Origin: Amoebophrya sp. AT5.2
Taxonomy: Eukaryota > Sar > Dinophyceae > Syndiniales > Amoebophryaceae
Length of the DNA stretch: 12,404 nucleotides
Assembly (NCBI GenBank): GCA_005223375.1
Contig: RXOD01005816.1
Location: 1-12,404 of the forward strand
Direction of reading: 5' to 3'
The position numbers and the translations under genes are program-made. A model generated the notes under the pieces. It made no database searches. It was not told the DNA's origin and saw nothing but the letters and a program-made list of their open reading frames with translations. The stretch's first letter is position 1, and each line of letters begins with the position of its first letter. This document shows, one piece after another, positions 1 through 8,944 of the stretch.

Positions 1-3000
1 CAGCTCCCGCCGAGGAAAATAACCTCGAAGATGCTGGTGGCCACAACGACGACCAGAAACATCAAGCTCCTTCTCAACAACACCAGCAAGAAGCAGCCCC
101 CCCGCCCCCACTTCTCGACCATCAACCATCGGTCATCAAGGCCAAGCGGGAGCGGCCCAAGATCTTGGACAAGCACTACGTGTTCAATGCCGCGCGGTGT
201 GAGTACGACGTGATCCATGAGGTCGTGGACGAGCTCGGGTGGAAGTCCACCGACAACGGAGCCAGCAACTGCTCGCTGATCTGGATCGACACGGCCGTGG
301 GGATCCGGGAGTCGTTCGAAACCGTGAAGGCGTGGCAGCTGATCAACCACTTTCCGGGCCTGAACGACCTGATCGCGCGCAAATCGAGGATGTACCGCAA
401 CCTGCACCGGATCGCGCGGGTCCTCCCAAAAGAGTACACCTTCCTGCCCACCACCTACGTGCTGCCAGAGGACCGGGAACTACTCTGCTCCCGGGAGTTC
501 GAAAACGGAAAAACCAGGAACAACAGGTACGTACGTACTGTTAAAGTTTTGTATTTTTTGAAAAAATGCATCAAATGTCGTGAAAGAATGTTGTCCACGC
601 AGCGAGCACTACGGAGCTCCATGATGAGTCAGAGTTGTACCACGAGCGACTACTTATTTGTTCAATATTCATATTGTTCGCGCGCGACAAACAAGTATTT
701 CGCAGGTACCTGATTCTGAAGCCCGACCACATGGCAAAGGGGAAGGGTGTGCAGTTGATCAACAGTTGGGACACTGTGGCCGAGATTCTGCAGGAGAAGC
801 AGATGCGGCACCAGCACATCGTTGTGCAGCGGTACATTTCGCACCCCATGCTGCTGGACGGGATGAAGTTCGACCTGCGCCTCTACCTGCTGGTGACGCA
901 CATCGACCCGCTGGAGCTGTACCTGTTTCAGGACGGGCTGGTGCGGCTCTCCACCACGGAGTACGAAAAGCCGAACGCGGACAACTTCGACCAGCGCTGC
1001 ATGCACCTCACCAACTACGCCGTGAACAAAGACAGCGAGAACTTCGTGATGGACGCGGGCGACGACGGCGCGGGCTCGAAAAGGTCGCTGCTCTGGTTCT
1101 GGAAGCACGTGGACGAGGAGTACGGGGAGAAGGAGCGCAAGCTGTTGTGGAAGAAGTGCAAGCAGCTGTGCGTGAAGATGATGCTGGCGGTTCAGCCCGC
1201 GCTGGCGCACGAGTACTACTGCGGCATGCCGAAAGACGGCGCGAAACTGAAAACCACAAACCGCTGCCGCTGCTTCGCGCTGCTGGGAGTGGACATCATG
1301 GTGGACAGAAACCTAAAGCCCTGGCTGCTGGAAACCAACCACCTGCCCTCCTTCGCAACAGAAACGGACCTGGACTACGACATCAAGAAACGTAACTATT
1401 AATTAATTTATCACTCTAGTTGTACCTGTACGTCAACCTCAACGTCTACAGAGCCTAGGAACCGGAACGGTGATAATGAATTCTTTCATGCGCGCATTAT
1501 CAGCAAAGGAATGGAATCTACTCCACAGGGCTAATCGAGCAGACGCTGGATCTGATTCCGATTGTGCCCTGTGCTTTAGGCAAGAAACTGATTGGAACGG
1601 AGGAGTTCGACGATCTGTGGAAGTTTCGCAAGGAGGAGGGCGACGTAAACCTGGACCAGTACGAGAAAGCCTACCCAGTCGCCGAAGAAACGCTGGCAGG
1701 GAAGGTGGAGGAGCAGGTGCGTACCTACTAAACTTAATGCTTGGTCGTGATGTGTTGCTGTTGGTCGTGGTGTGCCGCGGCCTTGATGTCCATTTCTTGA
1801 CAATGTATGACATCCACAACGGCAATTCAACTTCATCTACAACTTCAGGGCGAGCCGGTTCGGGAAGAGGACGAGGATGGCAATGTGTTGCCGGAGGAAG
1901 ACGAAGCTGCGACCAGTACTTCTGCTTCTGCGCCGGCGGCTCCCGCACCTGCAGCATCTTCCATCAGCAAGGACGATTTGTACCAGGAGACTGTGGCCGG
2001 CAGGCTGCTGGCCTTCTCGAAGGGCTTCAACAGTGGCGAGGACGAGCAGGGAGCATCGGCCTCCTCTTCGGGCGCGGAAGAAGCAGACGAAAGAAGTCAG
2101 CACCACGGTGAAGTGGTCGACGTTGTTCCGAAGAGTAGCACCGGCGGCGAGGACAAGGACACTGTCGAGCTGAGCAGCACGACCGACGTCAGTCTGTCGA
2201 CGAGTCCAACTGAGGAGAACTCGTCGTCGTCAGCAATCGATTCGTCGTCCAAGCCCAGCAGTTCAGCGAACGACTCGTCTTCCTCCAAAGACAGCAAGGA
2301 AGGTTCCGACGACAGTGGCACCGACAACGAAGATGAAGAAGGAGTTGTAGAAGACGCAGCAGTTGCGGTTGCCGTTGCGTTGACGTCGTCCTCTTCAAGC
2401 TCCGCTACTTCGGCAACGAGGAGCGTGGTTTCGACCACGACGACGCAACCCGTGTCAAAGACTGTGAAACAAGGAGGCACGCTGCAGTCAGGCGGTAGCA
2501 GCAGTTCCTCTTCGGCGCGGCCAACGGCTACGGCAAACAGTAACAAGGCAACGGCAAGCAGAAGCACCTCGTCCACGACCAGCAAGGTGGCCCCCTCGAC
2601 GTCGACCACAGCAGGTTGTAGTAAAACGGAAGGATCGACGAGGATTTCGACGTCGTCGACCACGGGGGCAGGAGCTTCCGCAGCCGCCAGCAGCACGGCT
2701 TCAGCAGCATTGTCTCGCGGCGCCAGCGGGCCGGTTTCCAGCGCACCAGGCGGGAGGGGAGGTGTTCAGATGCAGCTCGGCGGCTCCTCTTCATCCTCCT
2801 CGGGCGGCAGTAAGGTACTTCTTGCGGGAGCCTCTTCCGCATCAAACGCCGCAGATCGCGAGAAGGAGAACAACGGCAACGCGAGCGCAGCTGCGCAGAC
2901 AGATACGAAGAAAGATCTGAGTAAGCGTCCGGTCTGGAACGCCGGAACGAGGAACCCGCTGAACGCCCGCCCGAAGTCTGGCACTAAGCGGAAGTCGAGC

Positions 3001-6000
3001 ATGGACCTGAGGCGAGCGGCGCAGGCGGTGATGCTTGCGAACGCGTCGGGTTGTGCTTTGGCTGGCGGCGACAGCATCAAGGAAACCGCGGGCGCGGACA
3101 CCAACAAGCCAAAGGTGAAGAAAAGCATCTTCCAGCGCTACAGCGTCATAGCCGACACGGTCGCGGAGCTGTACCGGAACCAGCACCAGCGGCTCTTCGG
3201 CGCCAAGAAAAAGGGCGACGGCGAAGAGACCAATGCGGGCAAGGAGTTTCAGGACGGACTGCGCGGCGCAGGGGGGAACAATAGCGCCGCGGCGGCGCGG
3301 AAAAACTCCGCCGCGGATCAGGCGAAGGTGGAGGGGGAGCAGGAGAAAAACGCGGATGGCAACGCAGTTGCAGCAGACGGGACAACTGCTGACGGTGCGA
3401 GCGACGGTTGCAGCTCGTCGTCCACCTCTGCGAACAAGCCGAAGAAGCCGGTGGCACCGCCGAACAACACCGCAACCCGCGCTGCGTTGCGCTTGAAGGA
3501 CCTTCGCGCGCTGAAGGCGGCGGCGCAGGGGCGGCAGCCAGTGTGGGCGGCGGTGCAGGACGAGCAGACAACTCCCGGGGAGGGCCCCGCTCCCGGTGTC
3601 ACGATCATCAACGGCGACGGATCGACGCCGCCGCCGGACTCCCGCAACGAAAACCTGTTCCGGAACGTCGGCACCTTCAGCAGATTCCTCGACGACGGCG
3701 CCGTGGTCACCGGCACCGCGCAAGCGCAACAAGTGGATTTGAGCAGCTTGAGTGGCCTGCAAGAGGTGGTTTCGTTTTCCGCGGCCAACTCGAGCGCGGC
3801 GGGTGGCGGTCCTGCTGGGGGACATGTTGGGGGGTCTTCGGGGCCGTCGTGGCACTACCACTTTGCGGGTAGTACTTCTACTTCTACAGCCGCTGCGGGG
3901 GGCGCTCCTTCTGGGATGCAACAGCCTGCCCCCCCTGGACATTCTGGGGGCGGGGGCGTATCAACTACAGCAGCACCGGGACACCAGACGCAGATACAGA
4001 CACATCAAAACTCTGAGACGGAGGAGGAGATGAGCACTCTGTGCAACAGTGCGGTGAGTCTGCTGCGGCGCACGCGGCAGCAGAGGAATGCGGTACAGAT
4101 CCGTCCCGCGGTGTACAACATGGGCAGTGACGCGTTTGGAAGCACGGATGTTGTGGTCCCCCGCGGAGTTGGTAGTTCCGACAACCCGCTGGACATCGCG
4201 CGCTCCGCATCCGTGAACAGCTTGTACGGCTATCAAGCTGCCCCCGGAGGCGGACAGGCGATCGAGCTCGGCACGCTGCCTCGCAGCACAACCGGGCCTT
4301 CGCAGCACGGCGGGGGCGGGGGAAGCGCGAGTAGCAGTACTAGCGGCCAGTTGTACGAGCAGCTTCCATTGGAACAACCGCAGCAGGAAGGGGGACACGG
4401 GCAAAGCTACCCCGGGGAGAGTTCGTCCTCCTTCAGCGAAACGGACGACCCATCGACCGAGTTGCACCATTTGCAGACGAGTCACCCACCTCTTCACGCG
4501 AAGCCGCTGCTGCCGTCGCCGAACAACTCAGGAACATCGGCAAGCACCGGCGGAAGGCGCGGAGCAGGAGGGATCGATCTGCGAGAACTGGTTGCGAACT
4601 CGATGTCGGCCTCGACGAGTGTTGGAGGAGGAGGAGGCAATTACTATATGGGGAGAACGCCGCTAGTGGAAGACGGCGCAGTTTTTAACATCAGCAACGA
4701 GATCATCACGCCAGCGGGAGCTGGCGCTGGGCCTGCAACTACTGGCAGCGGAAGCGGAACAGGCACGAACACCTCGTCCTCAAGTGCGGGAGCAAGTAAG
4801 ACGGACAATTCGCCGCCGAGGTTCAAGACTGTCGCCGAAATGATGCACTCAGGACCGCCGCGTGAGCGTGAGGTGATCCGAAATCTTCCCATGTCCCTCC
4901 GAACGCTGCACGACCGAGCGACGAAACGGCACACGAGAGGAGCGGTGCCGGGATACGAGCAGCGCGGTCAAGGGCATGGGCAGGTATCCAATTTTGCTAG
5001 GCGGAACTAGAGGAGGAACAAGAAGAGGAAGTTGTAGTCTCGCTGAATAAACTTATAAGTCGAGAAGTCTGCCTCGTCGCTGCCTTTTCGATGCGCATCA
5101 TACGAAAATCTTAGGCTTCGGTTCCCGGAAGTACGACGAAGGAGGCCTCCGATGCGGCCGCCCTCAGCTCTAATGACCACGACGACGAGTCCATGCTGAT
5201 GGAGAAATTTCTTTCCCAGTTTACGCAGAAACGCAGACAGGAGCTCCGGTCGGCCATCCGACGCGACGAAGCGATCAACTCACAGGGGGACGTCGTGCCT
5301 AGCAACGCGCGACCGCGCAGCGGCCTGGCGATGCAGGTTCTGCAATTTGATAGCCTGGCCGCAGCTGCAGGGTCTGGCTCTCACCAGAGCGGCACTGCTG
5401 CCGGGCGCCGGGAGATGCGCCAAATGCTTCCGGGCGAGCAGAACCTGCGCGGGCACCACTCAACGAGCCGGGAAAAAGCCACCTCTCTCGTTCCGACTGG
5501 CGGCGACTTCATCGGTGGCACTCTCTGGGAGTTCCCAACAGCATCTTGCTCCAGCTCCAGCAGCGCCACGTCCGCTGCCGCCGGCGTGTCTTCAGCTTCA
5601 GGTCCTACTTCAAGTTCCTCCTCGACCGTGCCTCCGGCGCGCACGCACGTTTCTTCGCTGCACCATCATCAGAACACGAGCTCCACCGCGAGCGCGAGCA
5701 AGGAGTTCAATGCCCTAACCCAGGTCGCGAACTGCATCGCCTCAGCGGAGAAGCCACTAAACCCGTCCACCCCCTCAACGACCCTAGCGAGCACGGCCGC
5801 CGCAGTGATGCGCCCGCTGGAAAAGGATTACTACAACGTGCGGAAAGCGCTGGCGCGGAGCAGCAAGCCGGGCCCCATCGGTCTGATGGGGGACTCGCAT
5901 TCGCACTCGTCCATACCCTGTTTGGCCCTGGACGAGTCGCCGGTAATGAACCCATTTGGAGCTACTGGTGGTAGCGGTACAACAATCGGAGGAGTGACTG

Positions 6001-6212
6001 TAACCACCACGACGGGCGGAGGTGTAGTTACTACCAGCACTTTTCTAGAGCCCGGCGGCGTGTGGTCGAAAACGGGCGGCCGCGCGTGGGGCTTCCCGGC
6101 GAACGCGACGAAGAGAAAGCCCGTGCCCATCAACCTCCAGGTGCGCGGCTCCAACGTGTCCCCAGCTAAAGAACGGCCCCCGCTGCACGTGCCCAAGAGA
6201 CCCATGCTCTAG
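1..6212 (+). CDS. Tubulin polyglutamylase-like TTLL family protein with very long Ser/Gly-rich tail (5' partial)
   Basis: Exons <1-526, 706-1391, 1529-1716, 1849-4983 and 5115-6212 join without a phase conflict into an open frame of 1,876 residues counted from base 3; the true start lies upstream. Residues 1-53 are Gln/Pro-rich. The TTL/ATP-grasp core runs from about 54 to 466: QLINHFPG (112-119), a EYTFLPTTYVLP block (144-155), ATP-binding KPDHMAKGKG (180-189), FDLRLYLLVT (230-239), HLTNYAVNK (275-283), GVDIMVD (369-375) and LLETNHLPSF (382-391), with E384 and N386 as probable Mg-ATP ligands. TTLL enzymes add glutamate or glycine to tubulin tails; the NHxPSF signature followed by TETDLD and IKK resembles the TTLL6/13 polyglutamylase group. 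This family assignment is by eye. Residues 467-1876 are low-complexity and probably disordered, with basic patches (for example FLSQFTQKRRQELRSAIRR at the start of exon 5) that could bind microtubules (inference). The alternative of a separate gene starting at ATG 5193 is less likely because exons 4 and 5 join in phase. Confidence 0.88.
527..705 (+). other. TTLL intron 1
   Basis: A 179-base GT-AG intron, phase 2, joins the TTLL motif between NNR and YLILKPDH. The 7-base string CAGGTAC is present at both boundaries (524-530 and 703-709), so the exact cut is ambiguous by a few bases. The donor side continues as a short GTAC tandem run. The interior is AT-richer than the exons. Confidence 0.88.
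1392..1528 (+). other. TTLL intron 2
   Basis: A 137-base GT-AG intron, phase 1, donor GTAACTATT and acceptor CCACAG|GG. Splicing restores DIKK-R-LIEQTLDLI, the expected helix after the TTLL active site, while read-through stops at 1402. An 8-base inverted repeat TGATAATG / CATTATCA (1471-1478, 1495-1502) lies inside. Confidence 0.85.
1717..1848 (+). other. TTLL intron 3
   Basis: A 132-base GT-AG intron, phase 0, donor GAGCAG|GTGCGTAC and acceptor CTTCAG|GGCGAG. CAGG occurs at both boundaries. It separates the end of the catalytic region from the large low-complexity exon. An open frame that begins at ATG 1807 inside this intron is therefore not the real start of the downstream exon. Confidence 0.8.
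4984..5114 (+). other. TTLL intron 4 with stop codon and AATAAA inside
   Basis: A 131-base GT-AG intron, phase 0, donor GGGCAG|GTATCC and acceptor AATCTTAG|GCTTCG. Unspliced, the frame ends at TAG 5008-5010, and AATAAA follows at about 5045. Splicing adds 365 residues of the same Ser/Gly/Thr-rich character as the preceding exon. A short isoform ending in this intron is possible. Confidence 0.7.
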
Positions 6213-7440
6213 CAGTACTTGACGTTTTGAACTGGAATCTTCTTCACGTTCATCCTCTATTTGCATCATGAAGTGCAGCATCAAGAGGGTCTTTCGCATA
6301 TATGAAGTCAGTCAGTGCTGGACGAGGAAGAAGATTGATGGCAAGTCTCTGGGGGCGCGTTTTGCGCTGTTGCGGATAGCTTGTTTGTTGTAAGCGAGCA
6401 GGAGTGCGAGTGCGTCGTGGTCGTCCATGCCGACCTACGATGCAAGCCATCAGATATTCGCAACATCTTCTTTTGAGTACTTCGCAGTGCTTTACTTCGC
6501 GGATCGCCGTCTACCCGCGCGGCTGGCGCGGGCATGCTTCCCAATTTGACTACTCATTGTCGAGTTTGGTAGACCATGGAAGTTTACGTAGCAACGAATG
6601 GGGTTTGACGCATAGGAGTCTTCATATTCAGTGGGAGCAGTGGCGCCGCATTTTAAATCGCTCCAATGCATGGGAATCCATTTATATTTTCCTACTCGGC
6701 CGCTGGCTGCGAGTTCGGGTGGAACGCTGACGGGCGGGCGGACAGTGACAGAGATGAAGCTAATTGCTGGCTTTTTGTCTAAGTACTCGAAGTCAATGCC
6801 CCGAGCAGGTTGTCACCCCGTGATATGGCCCGCGGCCCGGTTCCCTTTAAGATTCCTTCACTATCACTGTCGTGACTGCATGCGTGGGCTACACGCTTCG
6901 CGCGCGACCGGATTCTACGCATTTGCAGCGGCTTCTCAAATCAAGCTTTTTTTTCATATACTGGTGTGACAAAATTCCATTGCGCTGATGTGGCTCTGGC
7001 CGCACACGTCGATGAAATTGATTTCTCGCACTCGGGTTATGTCTATGTGTTCACAGTTCACTTCTTATGATCGCGGGAAGGATGCGAAAGAAGCAAGACG
7101 CGCAGGAGCAGGCAAAGGAGACACAAATTGCCACGCGAAACAAAGTATGCTTTGATCATTCGGAGCGCCGAACAAAGTACTACTGGTTTGCGATTTCGCT
7201 TTCCTGCTTTCTCAATACGATACCTACTCTAGCACTTCTACGCAGTCGCAGTACTGTTACTGGAAGTTGTTTCTACGATTGCGCGGCTTCATTTTGCAGT
7301 TGTTCAGGCTTACACAGAGGACAAGTCCGTCGTGCAGCAAGCGCCCAAATCAATCTATGCGTCTCTATCTCAAGAACATACCAGTGCCAGTCGTTATAAA
7401 GTGAAGTTTGATAATATAAGAACAACGCAAAATAACAAAA
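6213..7440. other. Intergenic region between the TTLL and Psf3 genes
   Basis: No gene recognised in 1.2 kb. Open frames at 6404-6730, 6631-6969 and 7067-7399 have no family features and a base composition unlike the neighbouring exons. It must hold the 3' UTR of the TTLL gene and the promoter of Psf3, but I see no clear TATA box or polyadenylation hexamer. One strong GC hairpin is present at 6514-6532. No tRNA was seen. Confidence 0.6.
6514..6532. repeat. GC-rich perfect hairpin in the intergenic region
   Basis: Arms CCCGCGC and GCGCGGG (7 bp, all G-C) around a 5-base loop GGCTG. It stands in otherwise moderate-GC intergenic DNA about 300 bases after the TTLL stop. Its role is unknown; a transcript 3'-end or boundary structure is only a guess. 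Confidence 0.5.
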
Positions 7441-8310
7441 ATGCCGCGTGACTACTGGGATATCGACGAGATAATCTCGGAGGAGGAGAAAATGCCTTGC
7501 GAGATCTCGATACCGGTTTTTCACGGGTCGCACTTGCTGGACGGCGTTGCGGGCGTGGGCGTGCAGCAGCACCACTCTGCTGACGGAATGGAAGACTTGA
7601 GAATTCCGGCGAAGACGAAACTCAAGCTACCGCTCTGGCTGTCGGTCCGAGTGGCCCACAAAAACGAGCTGTACCTGGACGCGCCGCAAATGTTTTGCGA
7701 CAACATCATCTTCAGTAGCTCAACAGACGCGATTCAAGTCGACCTCCGAAAGCATTCCGCGTTCTATTTCGAAGTCGGGACCAGGGCAGCAAGCTTGTAC
7801 TTACTGCTGCACACCAACTTCTGTGGCGCTTTTGTTTTTGTGCAGTGGTTGTTGACTTATTGAGCCAGATTTGACTGCACCGGGGTTGGAAACGATGAAA
7901 ACTATTCGGCCTCAATTCTCACACGACTTACATCGTGCGGATTTTGCATGGCCACGGCCGGGATGCAGTCTCGCCGCCTGCGAAAAAGAAGGAGAACATA
8001 TTCGAAACACATATATAACAGGTTGCGGCGTACCACTGGCAACTCTACCTCGCGCGCACTCTCGTGGGCAGAGTTGAGGCGCAACTTGGTTCGGGCGGCC
8101 GCAAAACGGTGGAACGAAACTCTCACGCACTTGGGAAAGCGCGGGGTCTCGGACCACGCCAAGCCTTTGTACGTACAGAAGCTCACGTATGCGGAGGAGG
8201 ATATGTTTTTCAGCATACGAGACACGGAGCGCGCCATTCTGAAAGAAATGAAAGTCGACCAGGAAGTAGAAAAGCCAAAAAAAGCGCGGCGACTAGATTA
8301 CGCCGGGTAG
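7441..8310 (+). CDS. PSF3: DNA replication complex GINS subunit Psf3
   Basis: Exons 7441-7796 and 8022-8310 give a 214-residue protein, close to the roughly 190-220 residues usual for Psf3. GINS is a Sld5-Psf1-Psf2-Psf3 heterotetramer that binds Cdc45 and Mcm2-7 to form the replicative CMG helicase in the nucleus. Seen in the sequence: N-terminal DYWDIDEIISEEEKMPCE (the Psf3 start pattern), KTKLKLPLWL (the hallmark LPLWL block), then VDLRKHSAFYFEVG. Exon 2 supplies a helical C-terminal part with LTYAEEDMFFSIRD, corresponding to the conserved Lx..Ex.LF helix, and ends in a basic KPKKARR tail. The ATG sits in an A-rich context right after AATAACAAAA. The N-terminal half is certain; the exon 2 frame is chosen because it gives the right length, needs only a GT-AG intron and carries the C-terminal helix pattern. 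Confidence 0.9.
7797..8021 (+). other. Psf3 intron
   Basis: A 225-base intron, donor AGCTT|GTACTTAC, acceptor ATAACAG|GTTGCG, phase 2. It keeps the frame that encodes the Psf3-like C-terminal helices to the stop at 8310. A GC-AG alternative starting at 7786 would enter a different frame in exon 2 and lose those helices. Confidence 0.7.
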
Positions 8311-8944
8311 CACGATAGATACTAGCACGAAGTGGTCAAATGTTTTTTTCCGATTCGTCTTTGCGAGCTGGATTTCGCCGCGCGTCGTGATTCCGGCAAC
8401 ATGCTTGCGAGCCAAAAGAACGCCGCGCCGACGAATGATTACGCCACCGAAAATTGAAATAAATTACAGAATTCGCCACAGGGAATCGCGAATTGTTAAC
8501 CTCTCTTGAGAGCACGTCGCACCACTACTGCGCGCACAACAGCAACAGAAGTCCACCAGAGAGATTACGTAGACTATGCTGGAGGGGAACATGAAGCAGG
8601 GGAGTTGATGGTCAACGAAGAGAGCAATGAGTACTACACGGCTTTGCTACATTCATAGGCTCAACGGCGGCCTTAGCCTATCTGTTTCCAGATGTCAACT
8701 CATAGCGCAGGTCAGCAGTCGTGCGCTGTTGCTTCCTGCAGTCTCAAAATAAGGCACCCACCTCGTCCATCCTAGTGCCCCATACCTCCGTCGCGTTCCA
8801 TATCCTATCTCAGGAGCCCCGCGGCCCACTTCGATCAAGTAGTTTCCACGTCATTCAATTTCTCGTAGGCGGTGGAATCTCTCTCTCTCTCTCTCTCTCT
8901 CTCCACGTCATTCAATTTCAAATTCATCCACTACATCTTCCAGA
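8311..8944. other. Spacer between Psf3 and the anoctamin gene, with probable leader
   Basis: No coding region recognised. An AATAAA hexamer (8458-8463) about 150 bases after the Psf3 stop could be a polyadenylation signal, though this hexamer is not a reliable signal in dinoflagellate-type genomes. The 3' part is pyrimidine-rich and contains a duplicated 18-base motif and a (CT)12 run just before the next start codon. Confidence 0.5.
8845..8919 (+). repeat. Duplicated 18-base motif around a (CT)12 microsatellite
   Basis: TCCACGTCATTCAATTTC occurs exactly at 8845-8862 and 8902-8919, offset 57 bases. The DNA between holds TCGTAGGCGGTGGAA and then (CT)12 at 8879-8902. It lies 26 bases upstream of the ATG at 8945, so it is probably in the 5' leader or core promoter of the anoctamin gene. 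Confidence 0.85.

Noticed and set aside
2097..2696. Long minus-strand open frame of 199 codons
   Set aside because: It lies wholly opposite the low-complexity TTLL exon; its Leu/Val/Glu-rich composition is the mirror of Ser/Thr/Gly codons, with no domain.
2842..3942. Minus-strand open frame of 366 codons
   Set aside because: Shadow of the GC-rich TTLL exon; Arg-rich, no recognisable family, and the + strand frame is longer and spliced in phase with the TTLL core.
5193..6212. Separate gene starting at ATG 5193
   Set aside because: The frame is open back to the acceptor at 5114 and joins the previous exon in phase 0, with the same composition. Kept as TTLL exon 5.
6404..6969. Open frames in the TTLL-Psf3 spacer
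   Set aside because: No recognisable motif, atypical composition and overlapping each other; no support as genes.
8073..8139. Frameshift or mini-intron in Psf3 exon 2
   Set aside because: First suspected because two frames looked Psf3-like, but the GT-AG join 7796/8022 gives one continuous frame of the right length.
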